Assembly (NCBI RefSeq): GCF_001270745.1
Contig: NZ_KQ434754.1
Location: forward strand, 315,792 to 379,791
Length of the DNA stretch: 64,000 nt
Direction of reading: 5' to 3'
DNA from: Jiangella muralis
GTDB taxonomy: Bacteria; Actinomycetota; Actinomycetes; Jiangellales; Jiangellaceae
Shown: positions 50,634 through 58,091 of the stretch, piece after piece
Numbering within the stretch: the first letter of the stretch is position 1
Layout of the letters: each line of letters begins with the position of its first letter
The notes under the pieces: model-generated
What the model saw: only the letters and a program-made list of their open reading frames with translations
Databases searched by the model: none
What the model was told of the DNA's origin: nothing
Position numbers and translations under genes: made by a program

Positions 50634-51031
50634 CTCAGCCCGGTGACGATCTCGATGCTGGCCTCGCCGGTCGCTTCCAGCGTCGTGATGCCGACCAGCG
50701 GCAGGATGGCAGCCGGTTCGGTCGCGTCGGTGCGCACCACGATGGTGCTGCCGTCGAGCGTGACGGTGCCGCTGATGCCGGCGGCCGCGAGGTGATCTCG
50801 GGCCGCGGCGACCGCCCGGGCACGGTCGAGACCGGGCGAACCGATCAGCGTCGACCCGTCGATCTCCTGGCCTGCCGCCCTGGCCGCCTCGGCGGCGACG
50901 GCATCGGCCCGCTGCTGCGCGGTCAGCTGACGTCGGCCGTCGTGGACGAGTCCGGCCATCGCCAGCAGCGCGATGGTCACGACGGCGAAGATCAGGGTGA
51001 AGCTGCCGGTCTGGTCATGCGGGCGGCGCAT
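50597..51031 (-). CDS. TadG-like pseudopilin
   Basis: A 144-residue protein with one N-terminal hydrophobic helix (FTLIFAVVTIALLAMAGLVH) preceded by a TGSFTL site like prepilin processing sites, but with Ile where pilins have Glu at +5. QQRADAVAAEAARAAGQ follows, typical of TadE/TadG-type minor pilins. Last gene of the tad operon, 4 nt after TadE. Confidence 0.8.
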   Translation of the reverse strand: MRRPHDQTGSFTLIFAVVTIALLAMAGLVHDGRRQLTAQQRADAVAAEAARAAGQEIDGSTLIGSPGLDRARAVAAARDHLAAAGISGTVTLDGSTIVVRTDATEPAAILPLVGITTLEATGEASIEIVTGLSHTGGVSVPNSS

Positions 51032-51035
51032 GCGC

Positions 51036-51653
51036 TCACCTCTCTCGATAGGTGTCGACGGGGCTGACGGCGGTCGCCGTGAGGGTGATGGTGGGGACGT
51101 GCAGCGGCAGATCCGCGACCCGCAGCGGGCAATGGACGGTGACGGTGACGCTGCCGCGCTGGCCGGGTGGCGCGCGCAATCCGGCCACGTCGACGTCGAT
51201 CTCGGTGCGCAGGCACGCGAGCCCTTGATCGGCCAGCGCCGCGCGGGCGACCTCGGTTGCGGCGTCGAGCCCGGCTGACGGGGTGCGCTGCAGCGAGGCG
51301 GCCCGCGCGGCCTCGGCGGCGGCCTGGTCGACCGCGCCGTCGGCGACCGCGTACCGGCCGGCCAACGCGATCAGTGCGATGAGGAGCAGCAGGCCGGGAG
51401 CGAGGACGGCGAGTTCGAGTGTGGCCGAACCGCGGTCGGGCCGGCCTGCCAAGCGGCGCTTCGACCGGCGGGGGGCGCGGTGGCCGGGCCGGTCTGCCGG
51501 GTTGTGTCGGGACTGGCTGAGTGTGCCGTGGTCGTGTCGGTCTGCTGGGCGGCGCTTCGACCGGCGGGGCGTGCGGTGGCCGGGCCGATCTGCCGGGCGG
51601 CATCCGGACCGGCGCGGCGCGTCGTGGTCGGGCGGAGTCGTGGGCGGGGTCAT
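51036..51653 (-). CDS. TadE-like pseudopilin with duplicated basic N-terminus
   Basis: A 205-residue protein. The pilin-like core begins RGSATLELAVLAPGLLLLIA (G then E at +5 for prepilin processing) and continues with DQAAAEAARAASLQRTPSAG. Ahead of it is about 75 residues of Arg/Pro/His-rich sequence caused by a 96-bp in-frame tandem duplication. The TadE family normally lacks this leader. ATGA overlap with the upstream gene. Confidence 0.82.
   Translation of the reverse strand: MTPPTTPPDHDAPRRSGCRPADRPGHRTPRRSKRRPADRHDHGTLSQSRHNPADRPGHRAPRRSKRRLAGRPDRGSATLELAVLAPGLLLLIALIALAGRYAVADGAVDQAAAEAARAASLQRTPSAGLDAATEVARAALADQGLACLRTEIDVDVAGLRAPPGQRGSVTVTVHCPLRVADLPLHVPTITLTATAVSPVDTYRER
51455..51597. 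repeat. 96-bp period duplication in the TadE leader
   Basis: 47-bp blocks at 51455-51501 and 51551-51597 are nearly identical and 96 bases (32 codons) apart. They encode two PADRPGH-(T/A)PRRSKRR segments in the N-terminus of the TadE-like protein. Confidence 0.75.
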
Positions 51654-52033
51654 GGGGCGCTCCATCGCCGGATGGGGGCGGTGGCCGACTGGCTGACGTC
51701 GACGCGCCAGCCGGGGATGAGGGTGGTCGACGAGCCGGTGACGGTGACCGTGACGGTGTCGGCGTTGGCGGCCTCGCTGATGTCGCCGACCCGCATGACG
51801 GAACCGTCGGTGGTCGAGGCGAGGAAGGCTGCCGCCCGCGCCGCGCCGCCGCTGCCGTCGTCCAGACTGGCCGCCCGGGCGCCCTCGCGCGCCGCCGACA
51901 GCGCGACGTTGCGGGCGTGGAACCAGAGGCCGGCGTGCACGATGCCGAAGATCAGCAGGAACACCGCCGGCCAGAGGACGACTGTCTCGAGGGTGGTCGA
52001 GCCGCGTTCGGAGGTTCGGGTCACGGTGATCAC
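51650..52033 (-). CDS. TadE-like pseudopilin (second)
   Basis: A 127-residue minor-pilin-like protein: RGSTTLETVVLWPAVFLLIF has the Gly and +5 Glu expected for prepilin peptidase, then FHARNVALSAAREGARAAS. The GTG start overlaps the TadC stop (GTGA), and the stop overlaps the next start (ATGA). It would join the Flp-type pilus as a minor subunit. Confidence 0.85.
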   Translation of the reverse strand: MITVTRTSERGSTTLETVVLWPAVFLLIFGIVHAGLWFHARNVALSAAREGARAASLDDGSGGAARAAAFLASTTDGSVMRVGDISEAANADTVTVTVTGSSTTLIPGWRVDVSQSATAPIRRWSAP

Positions 52034-53040
52034 CCGATCCGCATGGCGACAGGGGCGGCAAGGAGCAGCATGAACACGACCGCCGTGGCGGCCAGCGGCG
52101 CCGTCGCCCGCTCCGTGCGAGAACCGGCGCGCGCTTGATCGCTGGTGAGCAACTCGCTGCGCATGGCCGACGCCCGGGTGCGGAGCACGTCGTAGACGGT
52201 GGCGCCGTCGCGGGCGGACATGCGCATGACGTCGCCGGTATCGGTCAGTTCGGGCAGCCGGAGCTCGCGGCCCACCGTCCGCAGCGCCTCCCAGGCCGGG
52301 ACACCGGCCCAGCGGGCGTGCGCCAGTTCGTCGCGCACACGCTGGAATGCCCACGACTCGCCGATGCGGGCCGCCGACTCCAGCGACTGCGTGGCACCGG
52401 ACCCGGCCGCGCGTTCGAGGGCGACGAGGTCGACGTAGGTGGACATGGCCCGCCGGAACTCCGCACGTTTGGCGCGGGCGAGGTCGGCGACCGTGTAGAG
52501 CGGCAGGTACGACAGCAGAGCGGCCGCGACCAGGCCGGTCATCGCCGGTACGACGAACGGGAGCCGGGCGCCGCTGATCGTCAACGCCGCGGAGGCCGCC
52601 GTCGGCAGCACGAGTCCGACGGCCGCGCAGATGGCGCGCTCGCCGAGGAAGTGCGCCACGCTGCGCCGGAGCAGGGCGAGGTCGCGGTACGGCACCTGCA
52701 GCAGCGACGACCCGGCGGCACGCCGCAGGACCACGCGGCCCACCCGGCCCGCCAGCCCGCGACCATCGACGCCGGCCGCATGGGCGAGGCCGGTCGTTCC
52801 GGTGACGCTGGTCATGTCGGTGACGCCGGCTGGATGGCGGAGGCCGGCCGTCCCTGCGCCTGCGGTCGACCCGGCGACGCTGGCGAGCACAGCGCCGGGA
52901 CCGGCTGTGTCGGTGAGCCGCCGCGCCGTGAACACCGGATGCGGCAGCCGTCCCACTCGCCCGACCAGTTCGTGGAGGATCACCAGGAGCCCGGCCCCCG
53001 CTCCCAGCCCGAGCAGGACCGCCAGCTGAGTCGTCGTCAT
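52030..53040 (-). CDS. Type II/IV secretion F-type membrane protein, TadC-like
   Basis: A 336-residue protein with membrane segments at both ends and a T2SSF-like cytoplasmic core: AKRAEFRRAMSTYVDLVALE, SLESAARIGESWAFQRVRDE and YDVLRTRASAMRSELL. It forms the inner-membrane platform with TadB. Start and stop overlap the neighbouring genes by four bases each. A Gly/Thr-rich stretch near residues 50-95 is of unclear role. Confidence 0.85.
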   Translation of the reverse strand: MTTTQLAVLLGLGAGAGLLVILHELVGRVGRLPHPVFTARRLTDTAGPGAVLASVAGSTAGAGTAGLRHPAGVTDMTSVTGTTGLAHAAGVDGRGLAGRVGRVVLRRAAGSSLLQVPYRDLALLRRSVAHFLGERAICAAVGLVLPTAASAALTISGARLPFVVPAMTGLVAAALLSYLPLYTVADLARAKRAEFRRAMSTYVDLVALERAAGSGATQSLESAARIGESWAFQRVRDELAHARWAGVPAWEALRTVGRELRLPELTDTGDVMRMSARDGATVYDVLRTRASAMRSELLTSDQARAGSRTERATAPLAATAVVFMLLLAAPVAMRIG

Positions 53041-53906
53041 GGCACACCGTCGGCGACGAGAATCCGTGGCTGCCGCGGCGTGGCAGTGATGCGGCGCATC
53101 CACACCAGGCAGCCGATGTAGCCGGTCAGCAGGCCGATGAGCAGCAGCTGGCCGGAGCCGGCGCGATACGGATCGGCGTACGGCGTGACCAGCATGAGGC
53201 CGAGCCCACCTGCGCTGATCGCCGTGACGAGCCGGGCCGTCGTGCGGCCGCGCGCCTGCTCGGCGTCGATGCTCCGCCGGGCGCGGACGTCGTCTCGCAC
53301 CGCGGCGGCCAGGCCGTCGAGGACGCTGCTGAGCTGGTTGCCGCGACGACGGGCGCCGAGGATCAGCGCCGCGGAGAGGAGATCGCCGGTGGCGTCGTCG
53401 AGGTCGTCGGCGAAGGTGCGCAGGGCCGTCTCGGTGTCCCAGCGGGCCCGCAGCCGCGCCACGAGGCGGGCGACCTGCGGCCGGATGGGCTCGGGTGCGG
53501 TGACCAGGCTGCCGGCGACGGCCTGCTCGATGCCGACGCCGACCCCGAGCACGGTCGCGAGGTTCTGCGCCCAGTCGCTCATGGCCTCCAGCCGAGCGAT
53601 GTCGGCCTTCACCGATGAGGTCTGCAGTAACACCGGTAGCCCCCACACGGCTGCCGGGATGAGCGCGACGGCCAGCAACCAGCCCGTGACCAGCCAGACC
53701 AGGAGCCCGACGACGCCGGCCGCGGCGAGGCGGCGACGGGCGCGGCGGGCGGCCGGGGTGGCGCCGCGGAGCGTGGTGGTGCAGCGGGCGAGGACGGCGC
53801 GGCGCGGCGCCGCGGGATCGTACGGCGCTCTGACCAAACCGAACCCGGCGGCGGCCAGCCCACCTAGCCCGGCGACCGCTGTGATGGCGGCGACGGCCGG
53901 CCTCAT
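53037..53906 (-). CDS. Type II/IV secretion F-type membrane protein, TadB-like
   Basis: A 289-residue platform protein: ADIARLEAMSDWAQNLATVL, TGDLLSAALILGARRRGNQL and RARRSIDAEQARGRTTARLV form the T2SSF core, with hydrophobic helices at both ends. It should pair with TadC and interact with the TadA ATPase. ATGA overlaps on both sides. Confidence 0.87.
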   Translation of the reverse strand: MRPAVAAITAVAGLGGLAAAGFGLVRAPYDPAAPRRAVLARCTTTLRGATPAARRARRRLAAAGVVGLLVWLVTGWLLAVALIPAAVWGLPVLLQTSSVKADIARLEAMSDWAQNLATVLGVGVGIEQAVAGSLVTAPEPIRPQVARLVARLRARWDTETALRTFADDLDDATGDLLSAALILGARRRGNQLSSVLDGLAAAVRDDVRARRSIDAEQARGRTTARLVTAISAGGLGLMLVTPYADPYRAGSGQLLLIGLLTGYIGCLVWMRRITATPRQPRILVADGVP

Positions 53907-55498
53907 GACCGGCCTCCAGTTCGCCTGGTGGGCAGCGCCATGCGTGGCTGTGGACGCGGAGCCTCTCCGCCGCGGCTTTCACCGTCGGGTGGTGGGCGGT
54001 CGCGCGGTGCGGCGGCCGTCGGAGGGCTGGTCCCCATTCCGGCCGGTGGGCGGGCGGCCGTTTCGGCCGGCGGGCCGGCACCCCACTCGGACTCGGCCGG
54101 CGGCAGGCCGGTCAGCCAGGACGGAGTGGAGTCGGGCCGCAACCCGCCGCCGGGGCCGATGCGGAACACGTCGGTGATGGCCGGCAGTCCGTGCTCGCCC
54201 GGCTCGAGCGCGATGATCTCGGTGACCAGCCTCCGGCGTCGCCCGTCGGCGGGGCTGGTGCGGGTCTCGACGTGGACGACGAGGTCGACATGCTGGGCGA
54301 TCTGGCGGTAGGCGAACTCGGCGGAGACGCGGTGACCAGCCTCCATGGCGCAGGTGACCAGGCGTTCTATCGACGCGCGGGCGGAGTGGGCGTGGATGGT
54401 CGAGAGGGATCCGGCGCCGGCCTGCATGGCCTTGAACATCGGCAGCACCTCGCGGCCGCGTACCTCGCCGACGATGAGGCGGTCGAGGTTCATGCGGAGC
54501 GCGTCGTAGACGAGGTCGTCGAGGGTGATCTCGCCGACGGCGCGTCCGTCGGGCCCGCGTTCGCCGCTGCCGGGGCGGGCCTCCCAGGCGATGATGCGCC
54601 GATGCCGCTCGCGCAGGTGGTGCAGGCCGAGCTCGTACTCGGTCTCGATGGTGCCGAGCTTCTCCTCGGGGTCGATCTCGTTGGCCAAAGCTCTGGTCAG
54701 CGTGGTCTTGCCGGCGCCCATCGAGCCGGACACGACGATGCTGCGACGTGACCGGACGGCCGCCCGTAGGAACGCCGCCGCCTGGGCCGTCAGCGTGCCG
54801 CGCTGGGCGAGGTCGTCGAGGTCGATGTCGACCAGCCGGTGGCGACGGATCACCACGACCGGCTGGTGCGTCGTCCACCCCGACGCCGCCAGCCGGTGCC
54901 CGCCGTGCAGGTGCAGATGGAGGCTCGGGCTGGCCGTCGAGAACGTCCGCTCGCTGCTCCCGCCGCGCGAGGCGAGGAACGTGAGGAGGTCGATCAGCTC
55001 GTCCTCGGATTCGACGACCGGTGGCCGCCGGCTGATGCGGCCGTCGCCGTCGATGACGACCACCGGCTCTGCCCCGTAGACCTCGATGTTCTCGACGGCG
55101 GGATCGTCGACGAGCGGTTGCAGCCGGCCCAGGCCGAAGAGGGCGTCGAAGATCGCCTGGGCGAGGACGGTCTGGTGGTCGACGCCGACGGTGGCGCCGC
55201 CGGTGGTGACCGTCTGCCGGACATGCTCGTCGAGGAGCTGGGCGATGATCTCGCGGCCGGTGGCACGGCGCCCGGCTTCCGTCGTGGTCTCGTCGACCTG
55301 ATCGGACAGCCGCGCGGCTGCCTGCTGACGGAACGCGCGGACCAGCGCCCAGTCGAGGTCGGGCTCGCCGCGCGGGGTGGCCAGCGGCAGCGCGGCGAGC
55401 GCCGCACGGACGCCGCGCCGCGGCGGGCCGGTGCCGGCGGCCGTGGCATCGGGCGGTGGCGCGAAGATCGGCAACGCGGTGATCTGCGGGTCGCTCAT
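53903..55498 (-). CDS. Pilus assembly ATPase TadA/CpaF
   Basis: A 531-residue hexameric secretion ATPase with Walker A GSMGAGKTT, Asp/His-box segments (NLDRLIVGEVRGREVLPMFK) and the STIHAHSARASIERL motif. It powers extension of Flp-type pili. A proline-rich C-terminal tail of about 85 residues (TGLPPAESEWGAG and following) extends beyond the usual family end. Overlaps by ATGA with both neighbours. Confidence 0.95.
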   Translation of the reverse strand: MSDPQITALPIFAPPPDATAAGTGPPRRGVRAALAALPLATPRGEPDLDWALVRAFRQQAAARLSDQVDETTTEAGRRATGREIIAQLLDEHVRQTVTTGGATVGVDHQTVLAQAIFDALFGLGRLQPLVDDPAVENIEVYGAEPVVVIDGDGRISRRPPVVESEDELIDLLTFLASRGGSSERTFSTASPSLHLHLHGGHRLAASGWTTHQPVVVIRRHRLVDIDLDDLAQRGTLTAQAAAFLRAAVRSRRSIVVSGSMGAGKTTLTRALANEIDPEEKLGTIETEYELGLHHLRERHRRIIAWEARPGSGERGPDGRAVGEITLDDLVYDALRMNLDRLIVGEVRGREVLPMFKAMQAGAGSLSTIHAHSARASIERLVTCAMEAGHRVSAEFAYRQIAQHVDLVVHVETRTSPADGRRRRLVTEIIALEPGEHGLPAITDVFRIGPGGGLRPDSTPSWLTGLPPAESEWGAGPPAETAARPPAGMGTSPPTAAAPRDRPPPDGESRGGEAPRPQPRMALPTRRTGGRS

Positions 55499-56319
55499 CG
55501 GACCCCCTTCCCGCTGAGCACGGTCGTCTCGAGGGCGACGTCGAGGATGCGGCGGCGTCGGTCGTGGGCGGCGAGCAACTCCGCGACCGCGCCCCGCCCG
55601 GAACGGATCAGGCGCGACGACATCAGCCTCGACAGACTGGTGCGCAGGCGCTCGCGGCCGTTGATGCGCTCAGCCGCGGTGGGATCCCAGTCGACGCCGC
55701 CCCAGACCGGCAGCGTCGTGGCCTCGGCCGCCTCGCCGGCTCGGTGCGGCCGGCCCGCGCCGACGAGCAGGAGTCCGCGCCGATCGAGCGCGGCGTCGCC
55801 GCCGCCGTCGGGAAGCTGGTCGGCGTTCGCGCGCACGGCGACGAGGTCGTCGAGGCTGGTGCGGCACACCACAGCGAGGAGGTCGGCCGTGCGTAGCAGC
55901 GGGTCGGGGCCGTGTCGCATGCCGAACCGTCCGCCGTCGACGAGGACGTCGATGCCGTGCTGCGTGACGCCGCGCAGCAGGGAGGCGAGCGTGGCCCAGA
56001 AGTCGTCGGTGAGGCTCGCGGCCTGCGCCTTCGTGGCCAGCCCGGGGAGGGCGAGGCGTGTGCCGTCGTCGGTGAGGGCGATGGTCTGCCCGCCCAACGT
56101 GCTGAGGCTCAGCGCGCCGTTGCGATGGGCGAGCGCGAGGTTGATGAGGCCGCGCTCGTGGTCGGCCTCGCCGCGCAGGTGACCCGCCTTGATGCTGCTG
56201 CTCCCGGCGACGTCGGCCTCGACCAGCAGGACCGGACGGGGCCAGGTCAACGCGGCGACCAGCGTGGTGGTGGTGACGCCGGGTGCGCCGCGAACCGAGG
56301 TGAACGCGAGCACCGTCAT
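55495..56319 (-). CDS. TadZ/CpaE-like localisation protein with degenerate P-loop
   Basis: A 274-residue ParA/MinD-fold protein. The N-terminus TSVRGAPGVTTTTLVAALTW aligns with the deviant Walker A (KGGxGKTT), but both usual lysines are missing. LLVEADVAGSSSIKAGHL follows. TadZ proteins place the pilus machine in the cell. Loss of the lysines suggests weak or no ATP hydrolysis. ATGA overlaps on both sides. Confidence 0.8.
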   Translation of the reverse strand: MTVLAFTSVRGAPGVTTTTLVAALTWPRPVLLVEADVAGSSSIKAGHLRGEADHERGLINLALAHRNGALSLSTLGGQTIALTDDGTRLALPGLATKAQAASLTDDFWATLASLLRGVTQHGIDVLVDGGRFGMRHGPDPLLRTADLLAVVCRTSLDDLVAVRANADQLPDGGGDAALDRRGLLLVGAGRPHRAGEAAEATTLPVWGGVDWDPTAAERINGRERLRTSLSRLMSSRLIRSGRGAVAELLAAHDRRRRILDVALETTVLSGKGVR

Positions 56320-57017
56320 CGGTCGTCACCACCCTGCGCGTCGGCGGCGTCGAGCACGATGGCGACCCGCCCGGTGGCGGCCTTCGCGACCAGCGTGCCG
56401 GCGATCTCGTCGGCGACCACGACGTCGACCACCACGTGGCCGGAGTCGAGCACGGCGGAGACGCTGACCACCGTGGCGGCAACCGACCGGGGTGGCTCGG
56501 ACGGTGGCGCGTCGCCGAGGCTCGGGGTGCCGAAGACGCGCACGTGGTCGCCGGGGACGAGATCGGACTGCGGCAACTGCGCCTCGGTGACCGCGACGCC
56601 CACCACGCTCTGACCGGTCGCCGGCACCTCGGCCGCGGTGAGTGCGGCGTCGGTCAGCAGCGTGCCGGCCGGCAGGTCGGTGCTGGCCCGCTGCCCGACG
56701 ACGTCAGGGAGCCGGCTCGCCGCGACCGGCCGCACCGCAGGATCGGGCGCCGCTCGCGCCGTGGTGAGCCGGGCGGCGTCGAGCACCTCGCCCCGGTACA
56801 CGGTGTCGGTGACCGCCAGCACCGGAACGGTGTCGCCTGACGACTGCGCCAGGTACGCCGCGCCCGCGCCGCACGTGGCCAGCAGACCGACACCCATCCC
56901 GATGAGCGCGGGCCGCCGCCGATATCGGCGCACTGGCGGGCCTGGAGGGTCGAACCCAGCGTCGAGCGGCTGGCCGAACGGGTCGTCGGTGGCGTCGGGC
57001 CGGATGGACTTCGCCAT
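56316..57017 (-). CDS. SAF-domain protein, CpaB/RcpC-like
   Basis: A 233-residue protein with one membrane helix (ALIGMGVGLLATCGAGAAYL) and an SAF domain: TDTVYRGEVLDAARLTTARA and VGQRASTDLPAGTLLTDAAL. CpaB proteins act in the outer part of Tad systems. It overlaps the TadZ-like start by four bases and follows the regulator by 34 nt. Confidence 0.88.
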   Translation of the reverse strand: MAKSIRPDATDDPFGQPLDAGFDPPGPPVRRYRRRPALIGMGVGLLATCGAGAAYLAQSSGDTVPVLAVTDTVYRGEVLDAARLTTARAAPDPAVRPVAASRLPDVVGQRASTDLPAGTLLTDAALTAAEVPATGQSVVGVAVTEAQLPQSDLVPGDHVRVFGTPSLGDAPPSEPPRSVAATVVSVSAVLDSGHVVVDVVVADEIAGTLVAKAATGRVAIVLDAADAQGGDDR

Positions 57018-57051
57018 GGTGTCTCCTCTCGTCGCGGTGGGTCCCGGCTGG

Positions 57052-57837
57052 TCAGGCCCCCGTGGTCAGCGCCGGCCCGCGGTCCTGGACGGCGGTGGAG
57101 AGCCGCTGGATCGCCCGGCTGCAGCGCTGCCGGACGGCGCCGGGGGACAGCCCGAGTTCGCTGGCGACGAGATGTGCGCCGCCGTGCTGACCGGGCAGCG
57201 GGCAGTAGACGCGTACCAGCAGTTCGGCGTCGTCGGCGGTGATGATCTCCTTACTGATGCCCCAGGTCAGCGTGGCGAACACCTCGACGACCGGCGCGGG
57301 GGCCGGGTGGAACAGCGGCTCGGCGGTGTCGAGGACGGTGGCGTCGACGAGGTCGGGCGCGTCGTCGGCCAGCGACACCTTGAAGTACCGCAGGGCGTCC
57401 ATGCAGAGGTTCACCGACACCTTGTGCCGCCGTCTGTCGACCGGGTAGGTCGCGATGGCGTGCCACAGCGCTGCCACGGCGGCGCCGGTGAGCTGCGGGA
57501 GGTCGCCGCGGACCCCGCCCGCGCCGAACCGGTGGGCCCGGCGGGCGAGCCGGATGGCGCGTCCGAGCATGACTTGGAGGACGAGGCGGCCGGCGAGGTG
57601 GTCGTCGCGCTCGGTGCGTTGGTCGAGCAAGCCGATCAGCAGATCGTCGGCGACGGCCGGTTGATCTCGGCGTGTGCGCCCGATGACGTCGGCGGCGTCG
57701 GCCAGCACCGTGCAGTCGGCGAGGGCGGGCAGCGGCCAGCGCTTCGGGATGGGGCGAGCGCCGAGCCGGCGCCATTCGGCATTGAGTTGGTCGGTGACGA
57801 GAACGGACGGGCGGTCAGGGATGGCGAGCGTGTTCAC
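57052..57837 (-). CDS. Sigma-70-like protein at the head of the tad operon
   Basis: A 261-residue protein of unknown family. The C-terminal GGAHLVASELGLSPGAVRQR followed by CSRAIQRL resembles the region 4 HTH of sigma factors, and the middle is helical. No clear region 2 is visible. The GTG start at 57837 follows GGGAG by 7 nt; a longer frame to 58203 lies in the control region. It may regulate the tad genes or the divergent LysM/BTAD genes. Confidence 0.65.
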   Translation of the reverse strand: MNTLAIPDRPSVLVTDQLNAEWRRLGARPIPKRWPLPALADCTVLADAADVIGRTRRDQPAVADDLLIGLLDQRTERDDHLAGRLVLQVMLGRAIRLARRAHRFGAGGVRGDLPQLTGAAVAALWHAIATYPVDRRRHKVSVNLCMDALRYFKVSLADDAPDLVDATVLDTAEPLFHPAPAPVVEVFATLTWGISKEIITADDAELLVRVYCPLPGQHGGAHLVASELGLSPGAVRQRCSRAIQRLSTAVQDRGPALTTGA

Positions 57838-57882
57838 CAGCGGGCTCCCAACGCGGATCGGAGGGGTGATGACACGCAGAAG

Positions 57883-57915
57883 TTCAGCCCGGGCGGTTAG
57901 CCCGGAAGTTAGCCC
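57883..57915. promoter_or_regulatory. Three TTAGCCC-type direct repeats
   Basis: TTCAGCCC (57883), GTTAGCCC (57896) and GTTAGCCC (57908) are spaced by about one helical turn (12-13 bp) in the shared control region of the tad operon and the divergent LysM gene. SARP/BTAD regulators usually bind such heptamer repeats, and one is encoded nearby. The rest of the 254-base gap has no clear gene. Confidence 0.45.
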
Positions 57916-58091
57916 TAACGCTCGTTGAGCCGGGTCGAGCGGTTGCCCGTTTTTCGTCGACTGCTGGATTCCGCGTGCACGACCGCGACATCTGGTGCAT
58001 CCTGGAAGGCTTTGTCCGTCCCCGGCTGTCACATTTGCCGGCCCGAGCGCACCCATAGACAGCAGACGGGTGAGCTGGAGGGGAGTTGCAC

